A stretch of DNA of 64,000 nucleotides from Ogataea parapolymorpha DL-1 (GCF_000187245.1 NC_027861.1:1240001-1304000), one strand, 5' to 3'; counted from the stretch's first letter, positions 17,250 through 27,923 are shown. A program made the numbers and translations. Notes: generated by a model not told the origin, from the sequence alone.

Positions 17250-19709
17250 CTAAGTAGCTCTGCGTTTTTTACTTTGCGGTTTTTCCTCTTGCATATCCTC
17301 CTCCGCATCAGAGTTGAACAGCCGTTCAAGCTTGTCTCCCAGAGTTTGGAAAACTTTTTTCTGGAGCCCAAACTTGTCCATAGGAACATGCATGTTGTCG
17401 AACGCGATTATCGCTTCTATCTGGGGTGCATTATCGATCATATCGGCGGTCAGGGGCACTTTGAAAATCGGCGAAAGCGTATCTATCTCACTGTTGCTGT
17501 GCAATGGATTCTGCAGCTTCTCATACACCTTCGTTGCACTCGAACAATAGCGATAACGCTGGCTGAAATGTGTCAGTAGCAACTTTTTCGTTTTCATCAA
17601 AATGCCCATCTGCACGGCCTCCAATGTCGTGCTGTGTCTTTTTTCGATTGCATCTTGGTACTTATCGTCCTCTAACGTAGACTCGTGCACCAGCAGATCG
17701 CAATCGTAGCCAATTTTCGCGAAAATTTGTCGCGGCCTCGTGTCTCCGGAGTACGCTACTTTGAACGACTCCGAGCCGATCGCGAAGTCTAGCACGCAAC
17801 TGTACGAATATTCGCAATGGTGGGCGTAACACGTTTTTATGGCATTCAGACCGACGTCCTTGTACAGCTGGCTCTGTAGCTGGAAATCTTTTTTCGGCTC
17901 TTTTTGCGTACCTCTCACCTTGAGGGTCTCATTCTTGGGAATATTTTCGATAGGTATCTGTTCGAACTCGGGCATAACCTTGCCGGAGTTGAACTGGTCG
18001 CAGCTCAGGTAGACAATATTAGCCAGATCCAGAGTGCTGTCAATCCGCTGTAGTTCTATGAGGAATTTCTCGTACTGCCATGGAGCCACAACATACAGTT
18101 TGTCGTGCTTGTTTCTGACCTGGCACCATTTCTGCAGTAGTGAGACTATTCCGATATGGTGGTCAGCGTGCAGATGCGACAAGTACACCAGTTTGAGCTC
18201 TCTGAAAAGCATGTCAACGTCGTCCCGCGAGTACAGCTTATTGATGCTGCCCAGAGTGTTCTCGCCAGCGTCCAAAAAAATGGTTCGGTAGCCAAACTCG
18301 GTCGGCACTCTCACAGCATTCGATATCACGTTTCTCAGCTTAGATGGCAGCGCCGAGCCCGTCCCCAAAACCAGAGTTTCGACTTGCTCCTTCAATGGCT
18401 GAGATTTGTCTGGAACTTGTTTCAGATTATGATTTGCAGGAGTGGTAGCTAGCTTGACGAACTCCTCCTCTGAGACAAAGTTTGGAAGCTGCAACGGAGC
18501 TATGTCTTCTGCATAAGCGTCCCGCACAGTCTTCACCACTTCATCTGTGCTGGTACAACTGTTGGCTCTAACGATCGAGGTCTCGTTAGGCCCAAAACCG
18601 ACAATTTGACCACATAGCATCGGCCGCACGTTGGGTAAACCTTCTGGTATCTGTTTTTCCGGCTGGTCACTCCATCTGAAAAGCGGAAATAGATCTGGAA
18701 GTAAGACGTGCCACTTCAAAGACGTCACATATGAAGCCAGAAAGTTCAATGTATCGGGAACGTATTGTCTGTGAGAAATGAAGTGGTAGGTATCGGGACC
18801 GAACGATTTGATGAAGTCCTGGTATTCTGGAAGATCAAGCACATTGACGACCGACTCATCAATGAAATGGTAAACTGCTGAGTATTTTTTTTCTGCTATT
18901 TCGTTCTTCCAGTCGTGCTCTAAAGTGTTTTGCAAATACTCGGGACCAGGAATATCAAGGAATAAAATACTATCGAATGTCTTTTTAGGCTCTAGAACCT
19001 GTTCGGGTTTGATTTCAGTCCCATCGTCAAGCCACACGCTCTGGAAGTTGCACAGATCCTTGAACTTTTGTCTGGGACATCCTAACTCTTTGGCTTTTTC
19101 AACCAAAAACCTTCCACGGATAGGGTTCCCTGTCATGATGTAGTTTGCAGAGACTTTTGGATTATGGACGTCAGACGGTATTTCAATATTCATCAGAGCG
19201 CGCCCACTATTGCCCATTCCGGTCTTTATGAGGAAAATGTACTGCACCAAATCAGATACGCGATCGAATGCTTTGCTGGGCTTCGGGCGTTTTTGGGTTG
19301 CAGATTTAATATTCACTGCTTTCACTTGGTATGCATCAGCCTTGTATATATCTAAATCGTCAACTTTCAATTTCAATCCAAAGCGGAAGACAAAATACCT
19401 CCAGGATGCGACTACATACTGAAGAATTTTGTTTCCACTGTGCACCACTTGAAGCTCTTTTAACCCTTGATCCCCAACAGTGAGAATGAATCCAGGCAAC
19501 CCACTAATTGCTTTCCAATCAGTAATGCCCGTGAGAAACATGGTATCTATTCTAGAGGTTCGAAAGCCCATTTGATTGCATTGCCTCTGTAGACCTTCGG
19601 GCACTTGACCTATGATATGCCGTTTGCCGGTCACTGAGTCGGTCACAAACACCGAGGGACGAGCTATTTCGGCCGTCGGGTGATTTGTGACTATGAGCTG
19701 GAACCTCAT
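17250..19709 (-). CDS. TRZ1: tRNase Z (long form), tRNA 3'-end endonuclease
   Basis: 819 residues from the ATG at 19709 (MRFQLIVTNHPTAEIARP), which aligns with known Trz1 starts; an upstream extension begins at TTG. The long eukaryotic form has two metallo-beta-lactamase halves. The N-terminal half is inactive (FLTGITDWKAISGLPG). The C-terminal half holds LVLGTGSALPSKLRN and the zinc motif SHLHADHHIG at about 510-519, plus AYSGDTRP and HESTLED further on. It removes 3' trailers from nuclear and mitochondrial pre-tRNAs. The C-terminus is basic (KKRRAT). It shares a 139-bp divergent promoter with RRP5. Confidence 0.95.
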   Translation of the reverse strand: MRFQLIVTNHPTAEIARPSVFVTDSVTGKRHIIGQVPEGLQRQCNQMGFRTSRIDTMFLTGITDWKAISGLPGFILTVGDQGLKELQVVHSGNKILQYVVASWRYFVFRFGLKLKVDDLDIYKADAYQVKAVNIKSATQKRPKPSKAFDRVSDLVQYIFLIKTGMGNSGRALMNIEIPSDVHNPKVSANYIMTGNPIRGRFLVEKAKELGCPRQKFKDLCNFQSVWLDDGTEIKPEQVLEPKKTFDSILFLDIPGPEYLQNTLEHDWKNEIAEKKYSAVYHFIDESVVNVLDLPEYQDFIKSFGPDTYHFISHRQYVPDTLNFLASYVTSLKWHVLLPDLFPLFRWSDQPEKQIPEGLPNVRPMLCGQIVGFGPNETSIVRANSCTSTDEVVKTVRDAYAEDIAPLQLPNFVSEEEFVKLATTPANHNLKQVPDKSQPLKEQVETLVLGTGSALPSKLRNVISNAVRVPTEFGYRTIFLDAGENTLGSINKLYSRDDVDMLFRELKLVYLSHLHADHHIGIVSLLQKWCQVRNKHDKLYVVAPWQYEKFLIELQRIDSTLDLANIVYLSCDQFNSGKVMPEFEQIPIENIPKNETLKVRGTQKEPKKDFQLQSQLYKDVGLNAIKTCYAHHCEYSYSCVLDFAIGSESFKVAYSGDTRPRQIFAKIGYDCDLLVHESTLEDDKYQDAIEKRHSTTLEAVQMGILMKTKKLLLTHFSQRYRYCSSATKVYEKLQNPLHSNSEIDTLSPIFKVPLTADMIDNAPQIEAIIAFDNMHVPMDKFGLQKKVFQTLGDKLERLFNSDAEEDMQEEKPQSKKRRAT

Positions 19710-19848
19710 TCCGATTTTGGTCAGCACTTGTCTCAACACTTTGAAAGTTGGAGGAGCCAGTAAAAAAAGTAGTGTTGACACAGCCGTGAAAAAAAAATAA
19801 AACTTCAAATTTTTTCAAAAAAAATTTTAGATCTTATTGTTGCCTGGC
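19710..19848. promoter_or_regulatory. Bidirectional promoter between TRZ1 and RRP5
   Basis: 139 bp separate the two ATGs. The RRP5-proximal 60 bp are almost pure A/T and contain AAATTTTTTCA at 19807-19817, whose reverse complement TGAAAAAATTT is one base longer than the RRPE element (TGAAAAATTT) known from yeast ribosome-biogenesis promoters. A second run, AAAAAAAATTTT, lies at 19818-19829. TF binding is inference. Confidence 0.4.
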
Positions 19849-22800
19849 ATGGTTGAAAAGCAAAAGAGAAAGAGAACAGAGACAGACGAGGCCGGTGACA
19901 ATAAGAAGTCGCTACTCTCCAAGAGTGCCGAGATCTCTTTTCCTAGAGGAGGAGGGTCGGTGTTGACCCCGCTCGAGATTAAAGAGGTTGCAAATGAGGC
20001 CGTTAGCGATGCTCTAGCAGAAGCCAAAGAGTCAAAGAGCAGCAAGAAATCCAAGAAACAAAAAGTTATCGAAGCACCTACTGAGCAGATAGGAGTTGAA
20101 CATGTGACCTTCAAGACGCTTCTTCCAGGAAGCATGGTTCTCGGCCAGATTAAACAGGTCAATCGCATGGAGATCGTTCTTTCATTGACTGACAACCTGA
20201 TGGGTTTCATTCCAATCACCAATATTAGTGATCCATTGACCAGTCAGCTTCAAGAATTTGATGATGAGCAAGAAGAATCTGACGAAGAACCAGCATATGG
20301 CGATGAGGAAAACACTCTCACAAATGGTATAATATCTTCGAAAAAGAAGTCGTTCCCACAACTAGTCACCAGATTTCAAGTCGGACAATGGCTGAGAGCT
20401 ATTGTTATGGAAAGCACTAAAAGTAAGAAAAAACGCATTGAACTGAGCATCGAGCCGTCCAAAGTGAACGAACCAATGGAAACCGAGGATTTGGTCACCA
20501 ACGCTATTGTTCAAGCTTCCGTCAAGTCTGTTGAAGACCACGGATTAGTTTTAGACGTGGGAAAAGAAAAATTAGGTGGTTTCATTGCAAAAAAAGATGT
20601 CCAATCCCTGGTGGACATTGGCTCTGTCCTGCTGGTGAACATCGCCAAGAAAGATGGCAGAACACTTATTTGCTCTCCTATTAATAAGCTCAGTGCTGTC
20701 CAAACCATTTCCTCGATCGATGCAATTCTCCCAGGTATGGGTGTCGAAGCCTTGGTGACGGAAGTGACTAAAGAAGGTGTCATTTGCAAGTTGTTCGGCG
20801 TCGGCAATGCTAGCATTCCGCTTTCTCACCTTGGGGTTTACGAATACTCAGAGCTGAAACACAATTTTGCTGTTGGTAGCAAACTCAAGTCCAGAGTGAT
20901 GGTTTCTCATGTCAGAGCTGGCGACAAGAGGTTCCTTCTATCTGTTCTTCCGCATATCAAATCCTTGAACGCCAACGTTTTTGGAGAAACTTCTGCCTTG
21001 GAAGCCTTCCCAATCGGCCACATTTTCGACTCTGTCACTATCAAAGGAAAAGACTCAAGCTATATATACGTGGATGTGGGGAGCGATTTTGCAATTGGAC
21101 AGGCGCATATTACCAGAGTCAGCAGCACCAAAGACTTGGACATGGACTTCAAAATCGGCTCCACTCACCGCGCGAGAGTTCTGGGATACTCTGCCACCGA
21201 CAACTTGTATATTCTCACACTCGACAAGCAGCAAATAGAGCGCAAATTCTTGCGAGTCGAGGACATCCCCGCTGGTGAGCTCATCAATTGCGAGGTCCGC
21301 TCTGTGGATGCCGAAAAGGGGATTGTCGTCAAGTTCGAAGAAGACTTTGAAGGAATTGTTCCTCCTGCATATATGAGCGATGTGAAATTGATTTATCCAG
21401 AGCGAAAATTCAAAATCGGGTCCAAGATCAAGGGACGTGTTTTGCGCGTTGTCAATCAGAGCGGCAAGTCCAGGATCTATGTGACTCTGAAGAAGTCGCT
21501 CGTCAACATAGAAAACGAAGATGTCGTTTCCAGCATTGAGGACGTTGAGGCAGGCAAGAAGACTTTTGCAACCATCGACAAAATGCTTCCAACCGGATGT
21601 GTTGTGAGGTTTTTTGGTTTCGTCAAGGCCTTCCTACCGAACTCGGAAATCAGTGAGACGTTTGTGAAACGTCCAGAAGACCACGTCAAACTTGGACAAA
21701 CGGTGAAAGTCCGCGTCGTTTCTGTGGACAAGGAAAATAACCGAATCAAGGTTAGCTGCAGAGTGTCGGAGGTATTGTCAGATATGCAAAAAAAGACGCT
21801 GTCTTCCATTGTTCCAGGTAGATCCATCGTCGACGTCCAGGTTGTTGAGAAGGAAAAGGACTCTGCCATCGTGGAGCTCACCGAATCTGGTTTGCGTGGA
21901 ATCATCTATGCTGGCCACCTTGGTGAAGGAAACTACGAACAATCTCGTGCCCAACTGAAAAAGCTGCAAATCGGTGCCGAGCTCAAGACTTTGGTGCTGG
22001 AGAAAGACGTGCGCTCGCGTGTGGTGAAGTTGAGTGCTAAACAATCACTTATCAAAGATGCACAGCAAGGAAAGCTACCACTACAATATAGAGACATAGA
22101 AGTGAGCGATGAGCTGCTGCACGGCTTCGTGAAGTCTGTGACGCCGAACGGAGTCTTTGTCAGCTTTGGAAACGGCCTGACAGGTCTTGCGCTGCCTCGT
22201 CACGCGGTGGAAAAACCTGTCGACGACTTGCAAAAGGCTTTCTTCACCAACCAGTCTGTGACGTGTCACGTGATCAGGGTGGACGATGCGAACAAGCGGT
22301 TCCTTGTTTCCATGAAAAAGGAGAGTAGCACGACATCTGAGCCGGCTGAAAACCCTGTTGACAGCAAAATGAAAACTCTGGACGACTTCACCGTTGGTAA
22401 GAACACCAAGGCTAAGGTCAAATCCATCAAACAGACACAGCTGAATGTTCAACTTGCGGATAATTTGCAAGGAAGAATTGACGTGAGTGAGCTCTTTGAC
22501 GACGTTTCAGAGATTAAGGACGTCAAGAGGCCTCTTTCCCAGTTCCAAGCAGGTGAGGTGCTTGATGTGAAGATCATTGGTTTCCACGACTCGAGAAACC
22601 ACCGCTTCCTGCCTATCAGCCACAAAAGAACTAACCAGACCGTTTTAGAGTTGAGCGCAAAGAAAAGCAGCATTTTGAGCCACAAGCCAGTGGTCCCTGC
22701 TTCTATTGGAGACTTCCACCTCGGCGACGAGTGTACAGGATATATCAACAACTTTGCCAGAGGATTTTTGTGGGTGACGATCTCTCCAAACCTTAGAGCT

Positions 22801-24828
22801 CGCATTTCTTTGATGGACCTGTCTGACGACGCCTCGAAGTTCGAAAATTTGGAAAAAGAATATCCGGTTGGTTCCGTGGTGCGTGCTAAGGTGACTGATC
22901 TTGACACGGAACACAATATTCTGAGTCTGAGTGCTAGAAGCAAAGCTATTACTTCATTGGAGGACCTGGAAGTGGGCTCTGTGATTCCTGCTAGAGTTCT
23001 GAAGACCAGAGAGAGCTATGTGGTTGTTGAGTTGGGCAAACAGGTTTCTGGTATCTCTTTCATCACGGACGCTTTGAACGATTACACTGATAAGCTTGAC
23101 GACATTTTCTCCACCAACGACATTTGTGCTGCCACGGTGCTGGAGGTGGACCATTCCAATAAAAAAGTCTACGTTTCGCTGCGCACCAAGGACGTGAAAG
23201 ACAAGAGGATCGCATCGTATGAAGATTTGTCTCCAGGCACCGTTGTGCGTGGATTTGTCAAGAATGTCGCCAACAACGGTGTCTATGTTGCATTGGGAAG
23301 AACTGTCCATGCACTTGTTCGTGTGAGCGATCTGTCGGACTCGTATCTGAAGGACTGGAAGCAGTATTTCAAGGTGCACCAGCCTGTTTTAGGTAAGATC
23401 ACCAAAAGTGAGGGTGAAAACCAAATTCTCATGACTTTAAAGCAAAGCGAGATTGACAGTGATTCCAGTCTTCTGAAACGGTTTGATCAAATTCAAAAGG
23501 ACGAGATCTATGAAGGAAGTGTCAGAAGAGTCACCAACTTCGGTGTTTTCGTGAACCTTGACGGAACATTAAACGTCAGTGGATTGTGTCATCACTCTCA
23601 GATCGCAGACAATCAGGTTACAAATATCGAGTCTTTGTTCAGCGAAGGTGACCGTGTGAAGGTAAAGATCCTTGACGTTGACCATGAGAAGAAACAGCTT
23701 TCTCTTGGTATGAAAGCTTCGTATTTCACTGGCGAGACAGAAGAGCCGGCCGTTGAGGAGGAAGAAGATGAAGTCATGTCTGATGATAGTATTATTGACA
23801 CCGCTTTCGGAAATGAGTCCGAAAAGGACGCTGAGTCGGATTATTCTGACGACTCCGATGCTCCTGCTACTGGTGGTCTATCCGCTGGCTTTGACTGGAC
23901 TGCTTCGATTCTAGACCAGGCCAAGGAAGACGTTTCTGAGGATGACGAGATGGACAAACCAAAGAGAAAGAAGCGGAAGGTGGTTGCCGAGGATCAAACT
24001 GCCGACCTGAACTCCCGTGTACCACAGTCTGTGTCTGACTTCGAGAGACTTATTGTTGGAAACCCAGACTCATCGATCTTGTGGATGAACTATATGTCTT
24101 TCCAGATTCAATTGAGCGAAATCGACAAAGCCCGTGAAATTGGCGAGCGAGCCCTTAAAACCATCAATTACAGAGAGGAGCAGGAAAAACTCAATATTTG
24201 GATTGCTCTGTTGAACTTGGAGAACATGTTTGGCACCGAAGAGTCACTGGAAGCAACTTTCAAGCGCTCGTGCCAGTACATGGATCCGTATGTCATGTAC
24301 CAAAAATTGGCTGCCATTTATATCGCCTCTGAGAAGGTGGACAAGGTGGACCAGTTGTACACGGCAATGTGCAAGAAATTCGGCTCACAGCATACCTCTG
24401 TGTGGGTGGCCTATGGATCGTTCCTTCTTCAGCAGCAGGATGGAGAAAGGGCCCGTGAAGTGCTGGCCAAAGCCTTGCAAGTTCTGTCCAAACGCGACCA
24501 TGTCGAAGTGGTCAAAAAGTTTGCTCAGCTCGAGTTCAGCAAGGGAGACCCAGAGCACGGACGTTCATTGTTCGAAGGGTTATTGTCGGACGTTCCCAAG
24601 AGAATTGATCTGTGGAACGTCTATATTGATCAAGAAATCAAGTTTGGTGACAAGAAGAAGGTGGAAGCTATTTTTGAACGAGTGGTCACGCGCAAGCTGA
24701 CTCGCAAACAGGCCAAGTTCTTCTTTGGAAAATGGTTGGAGTTTGAAGAGAAGCACGAGGACCAGAAGGCTTGCGATTACGTGAAAGCTAAAGCTGTAGA
24801 ATATGCACAAGGCCTCGGAAAAGAGTAA
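19849..24828 (+). CDS. RRP5: Rrp5, S1-repeat/HAT-repeat pre-rRNA processing factor
   Basis: 1659 residues from the ATG at 19849 (MVEKQKRKRTE); the frame continues four codons upstream only to a TTG. About twelve S1 RNA-binding repeats occupy residues 80-1300, seen as recurring GxVxxxxxxGxxV...G units such as GSVRRVTNFGVFVNLDG. An acidic linker and a basic KRKKRKV follow near 1370. The last 290 residues are HAT/TPR-like helical repeats (WMNYMSFQIQLSEIDKAREI...). Rrp5 is needed for both 18S and 5.8S rRNA synthesis in the nucleolus, with the S1 part serving early 27S/ITS1 events and the HAT part 18S. Length is close to S. cerevisiae (1729). Confidence 0.97.
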   Translation: MVEKQKRKRTETDEAGDNKKSLLSKSAEISFPRGGGSVLTPLEIKEVANEAVSDALAEAKESKSSKKSKKQKVIEAPTEQIGVEHVTFKTLLPGSMVLGQIKQVNRMEIVLSLTDNLMGFIPITNISDPLTSQLQEFDDEQEESDEEPAYGDEENTLTNGIISSKKKSFPQLVTRFQVGQWLRAIVMESTKSKKKRIELSIEPSKVNEPMETEDLVTNAIVQASVKSVEDHGLVLDVGKEKLGGFIAKKDVQSLVDIGSVLLVNIAKKDGRTLICSPINKLSAVQTISSIDAILPGMGVEALVTEVTKEGVICKLFGVGNASIPLSHLGVYEYSELKHNFAVGSKLKSRVMVSHVRAGDKRFLLSVLPHIKSLNANVFGETSALEAFPIGHIFDSVTIKGKDSSYIYVDVGSDFAIGQAHITRVSSTKDLDMDFKIGSTHRARVLGYSATDNLYILTLDKQQIERKFLRVEDIPAGELINCEVRSVDAEKGIVVKFEEDFEGIVPPAYMSDVKLIYPERKFKIGSKIKGRVLRVVNQSGKSRIYVTLKKSLVNIENEDVVSSIEDVEAGKKTFATIDKMLPTGCVVRFFGFVKAFLPNSEISETFVKRPEDHVKLGQTVKVRVVSVDKENNRIKVSCRVSEVLSDMQKKTLSSIVPGRSIVDVQVVEKEKDSAIVELTESGLRGIIYAGHLGEGNYEQSRAQLKKLQIGAELKTLVLEKDVRSRVVKLSAKQSLIKDAQQGKLPLQYRDIEVSDELLHGFVKSVTPNGVFVSFGNGLTGLALPRHAVEKPVDDLQKAFFTNQSVTCHVIRVDDANKRFLVSMKKESSTTSEPAENPVDSKMKTLDDFTVGKNTKAKVKSIKQTQLNVQLADNLQGRIDVSELFDDVSEIKDVKRPLSQFQAGEVLDVKIIGFHDSRNHRFLPISHKRTNQTVLELSAKKSSILSHKPVVPASIGDFHLGDECTGYINNFARGFLWVTISPNLRARISLMDLSDDASKFENLEKEYPVGSVVRAKVTDLDTEHNILSLSARSKAITSLEDLEVGSVIPARVLKTRESYVVVELGKQVSGISFITDALNDYTDKLDDIFSTNDICAATVLEVDHSNKKVYVSLRTKDVKDKRIASYEDLSPGTVVRGFVKNVANNGVYVALGRTVHALVRVSDLSDSYLKDWKQYFKVHQPVLGKITKSEGENQILMTLKQSEIDSDSSLLKRFDQIQKDEIYEGSVRRVTNFGVFVNLDGTLNVSGLCHHSQIADNQVTNIESLFSEGDRVKVKILDVDHEKKQLSLGMKASYFTGETEEPAVEEEEDEVMSDDSIIDTAFGNESEKDAESDYSDDSDAPATGGLSAGFDWTASILDQAKEDVSEDDEMDKPKRKKRKVVAEDQTADLNSRVPQSVSDFERLIVGNPDSSILWMNYMSFQIQLSEIDKAREIGERALKTINYREEQEKLNIWIALLNLENMFGTEESLEATFKRSCQYMDPYVMYQKLAAIYIASEKVDKVDQLYTAMCKKFGSQHTSVWVAYGSFLLQQQDGERAREVLAKALQVLSKRDHVEVVKKFAQLEFSKGDPEHGRSLFEGLLSDVPKRIDLWNVYIDQEIKFGDKKKVEAIFERVVTRKLTRKQAKFFFGKWLEFEEKHEDQKACDYVKAKAVEYAQGLGKE

Positions 24829-24958
24829 TTGTTAATAGAAGTTTTAATACATGACATTTTTAAAAATAAAAAGGGCCAAAAAATCCCCCAAAATTTAGAG
24901 CCTAATTTATCATTTGTTATATTTGTTGTATCGCCAAATACCCGTTCCACGCTCTACA

Positions 24959-26023
24959 ATGTCTTCTCTTGCACTGTTTTGGAAAACATATAGACATTTC
25001 AATACCACTTGGATGCTCGGACTGGGCATAATCGCCGTCTTAGTCGTTAGCGCTAGCATAAGACAGGCCCGTCAGACCAACGACTTTGTCTCTCAGTTAA
25101 GCTCGTCCAAGACATTGAACTCACTCATGAGCTGTTCAAGCTCTTACAAGAGCATTGACTGTCTCAAACGATACCACAACGATATTTTGCGAGAGTTCTC
25201 CCCGACCCTTACACCAATCGTTCACGCTGAGTTGAAATTTTGTCTGAATGGACTCCAAATTGGCCAATCGGATGCTGACGTGCTTCTGGGCGTCCATTCA
25301 TGTCTTAGTAGGGCTGATAAGCTCAATTCTGCATTCCAGAAAACGCACACAGAAACAGTTCCATTTAATACCTCGCTATCAACATATGTTTCAATCACCG
25401 CGCTATCCATAACATGGCTAGTGGGACTTTTCCGAGGATCGAATCAAAAAACGCTCAAGACCCAAGACGCTCTTGCATTGAAGAACGTTGTTGAAAAGCT
25501 TGATGATATGCTGAAGGACATGTCCGGCTTGAAAGAGAAGATACTGGGCCTTGAAAAAGCAGTCTGTAATTTAGAGCTCTTTGCCAACAACTTCACGGGA
25601 ACAGAGAGATCGTTCAGCAAGAGGCTTGAACACGTCTTGCAATCCTGTCAGGAAACCAGCCAACAACTTGCATATGTGTCCGACCCCTTCCCTATTGCAT
25701 CCGGTTCGATTGGTCGGACCCACAAAGCGTCGGATATTTTGCTAGAAGACAAATCCATCAAAGTTGGCAACAAAACCTTCAACATAGCAACAAAGGATGG
25801 ACTTGATCAATGGAAGACGTTTGTGCACCAAAGCATCAACAAAAAGCCAGAACAGAAGCCCAATTTGTCTAGTTCGGAGAACGAGACAACGCTCAGTCCC
25901 ATTGATATCAAAAATCTAAGGATGACCGATGAAAACGGGAAACCTTTTAGACGCATTTTCGTGCCTAACAGAGGCTGGGTCTCATCGAGAAAGCTCCATC
26001 ACGAACTGCAGCTAATGGCTTGA
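24959..26023 (+). CDS. Two-TM protein with a four-cysteine loop, family unassigned
   Basis: 354 residues from the ATG at 24959 (MSSLALFWKTY); 15 codons upstream begin at TTG. A hydrophobic helix at about 17-34 and a second at 142-158 bracket a loop with four cysteines (C59, C68, C95, C115) that could form disulfides in a lumen or intermembrane space. After TM2 comes a coiled-coil segment (about 170-240) and a polar tail ending in a conserved-looking RRIFVPNRGWVSSRKLHHEL. The layout could fit a nuclear-envelope/ER or mitochondrial membrane protein. I do not recognise the family. Confidence 0.75.
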   Translation: MSSLALFWKTYRHFNTTWMLGLGIIAVLVVSASIRQARQTNDFVSQLSSSKTLNSLMSCSSSYKSIDCLKRYHNDILREFSPTLTPIVHAELKFCLNGLQIGQSDADVLLGVHSCLSRADKLNSAFQKTHTETVPFNTSLSTYVSITALSITWLVGLFRGSNQKTLKTQDALALKNVVEKLDDMLKDMSGLKEKILGLEKAVCNLELFANNFTGTERSFSKRLEHVLQSCQETSQQLAYVSDPFPIASGSIGRTHKASDILLEDKSIKVGNKTFNIATKDGLDQWKTFVHQSINKKPEQKPNLSSSENETTLSPIDIKNLRMTDENGKPFRRIFVPNRGWVSSRKLHHELQLMA

Positions 26024-26138
26024 CCGTTTATTTTTGGTGTACAGGTGTTTTCGTGTTTTTGTGTATATCCTCGTAAGTTGGCTATCGTAAAAGTAAGTAT
26101 CAATTGATAGTAATGCCAATTGTTTCGGTCAGATTGTG

Positions 26139-27923
26139 ATGGATGGTAATTTCTACTCTTCATATACAATACTATTTGACCTTTTCAAACCAGATCAATT
26201 GATAGGAGAGGTTTTTTTACACGGAGAATCCAGTGTCAAGGCTGCAGAGTATTTAGGAGTGCTAGACAAGAAACATCTGGTCAATTTTGGAGAGGATCTA
26301 TTTGCAGAGCCCTGGACCAATCTTGTATTCGCCAACAAAGATATATTCACTGAATTACCCAAAAAGTCTGTTACTTCAGGTGATCTAATAAGTTCATTGA
26401 ACAGTCTTACGCCCAGTGAGACCCTTATCGAACAGAAAGTCAAGGCACTCAAGCTCCGCGACTCCAACAAAATTGACTACCGCTTTTCTAGAGTTGAGGT
26501 TGAGGTTGTGGATATGAACAGTATTGATTTGCAGGCAAACGAGCCTTTGAAAGCCAAACTACTGGGCTATGGAGTTATCAGGCTTTTCAGAGACCGAGAT
26601 GATATCCAGAACGAGGAAGAAGAAACAAGGACCACTGGAGATGAAACAATGGTTGCAATATTAGGAGTGCCATTCTACTTTTCGGCCAGCGACCTGTTGT
26701 TGGGATTCTTTGATACCAATGTGAGAAATCAGGTGTCTCACTTCAGATTAATCCGGACGCAAGCTCCTAATCGATTTATGGTGTTGATGAAGTTCAAAGA
26801 TGCAGCACATGCAAGGGAGTTTGTTGATAACTATAACGGGCAGCCATTCAACTCCATGGAGCCAGAAACATGTCAGGTTGTCTTCATCAAGGAGATACTA
26901 TTTCGCCCAAACAAACACGATAATGATACCCTCAGCACCATACCGTATCTTCTAGACGATCCATTCACATCTAGTAATACAGCTCCAAGCTCCTCATCAC
27001 AGCTTATCGAACTTGCTTCTTGCCCCGTTTGTTTGGAGCGTCTCGATTCGTCTGTCACAGGGCTGCTTACCATCCCATGTCAGCATACTTTTCATTGCCA
27101 ATGCTTATCAAAGTGGAAGGATGACTCGTGTCCTGTGTGTCGCTATTCCGCAAAATTTGATGCGCGCAGGAACCGTCAAGCAGATCAGGAGGAAAGGTGT
27201 CTGGTTTGCGGAACCAGCGATAATTTATGGATCTGTCTCATCTGTGGCAACATAGGATGTGGAAGGTACGATTTAGGCCACGCTATTGACCATTACAATG
27301 AGACTTCACATTGTTTTGCTATGGAGGCAACATCGCAGCGTGTTTGGGACTACGCCGGCGACAACTACGTCCATCGCCTAGTTCAAAACGAGGCGGATGG
27401 AAAACTGGTTGAGTTGCCTATCCATAACGGGAAAGAGCACCAATCCAGCTCCTCAGGAAACGAGGACAAGGTTGAGAAGATTGGGTTCGAGTATTCGAAG
27501 ATGTTGATCGCTCAGTTGGAGTCCCAACGTGAGTTTTACGAGATGAAATTCGAGGAGGCTAATAACCGAGTGTTATTGGCCAATGAGAACATACAGGCTA
27601 TGAAGGAGCAACTCAACCAGCTTCAGCTGAGTTTGGCAAGAGTTAAGACAGAAAAAACAGAAAACAGTAAGAAACAGAGAGATCTGGAGTTGGAAAAAAA
27701 GTATAAAGAAGAAGTCACATTGAACGAAGCACTATCGGAGAAGGTGGACTACCTCACAAAAGAGAACCAAGAGCTAAAAGCACAGAATACAGAGCTGCAG
27801 GAGCAAGTTAACGATATTATGTTTTATTTGGAATCGCAAGAGAAGTTTAAGAATGCACCGGATGAAGTGAAGGAAGGTAAAATTATCACCAGACCTGGTC
27901 GGAAAGCAAAGAAAAAACGCTAA
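26139..27923 (+). CDS. ETP1: Etp1/BRAP2-type RING and UBP zinc-finger ubiquitin ligase
   Basis: 594 residues from the ATG at 26139 (one GTG codon earlier is ignored). Order of domains: BRAP2 RRM-like domain (about 170-275, with MVAILGVPFYFSASDLLLGF), RING-H2 at about 294-335 (CPVCLERL ... CQHTFHCQCLSKW ... CPVC), ZnF-UBP at about 353-415 (CLVCGTSDNLWICLICGNIGCGR ... HCFAMEATSQRVWDYAGDNYVHRL), a long coiled coil (about 445-570) and a basic end (GRKAKKKR). In S. cerevisiae Etp1 (YHL010C) is needed for growth on ethanol and for ethanol-induced turnover of transporters. Its stop codon overlaps that of the convergent kinase gene. Confidence 0.93.
   Translation: MDGNFYSSYTILFDLFKPDQLIGEVFLHGESSVKAAEYLGVLDKKHLVNFGEDLFAEPWTNLVFANKDIFTELPKKSVTSGDLISSLNSLTPSETLIEQKVKALKLRDSNKIDYRFSRVEVEVVDMNSIDLQANEPLKAKLLGYGVIRLFRDRDDIQNEEEETRTTGDETMVAILGVPFYFSASDLLLGFFDTNVRNQVSHFRLIRTQAPNRFMVLMKFKDAAHAREFVDNYNGQPFNSMEPETCQVVFIKEILFRPNKHDNDTLSTIPYLLDDPFTSSNTAPSSSSQLIELASCPVCLERLDSSVTGLLTIPCQHTFHCQCLSKWKDDSCPVCRYSAKFDARRNRQADQEERCLVCGTSDNLWICLICGNIGCGRYDLGHAIDHYNETSHCFAMEATSQRVWDYAGDNYVHRLVQNEADGKLVELPIHNGKEHQSSSSGNEDKVEKIGFEYSKMLIAQLESQREFYEMKFEEANNRVLLANENIQAMKEQLNQLQLSLARVKTEKTENSKKQRDLELEKKYKEEVTLNEALSEKVDYLTKENQELKAQNTELQEQVNDIMFYLESQEKFKNAPDEVKEGKIITRPGRKAKKKR

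Noticed and set aside
26090..26138. GTAAGT ... CAG just upstream of the ETP1 ATG as a 40-nt leader intron
   Set aside because: No CTAAC branch box in the interval.
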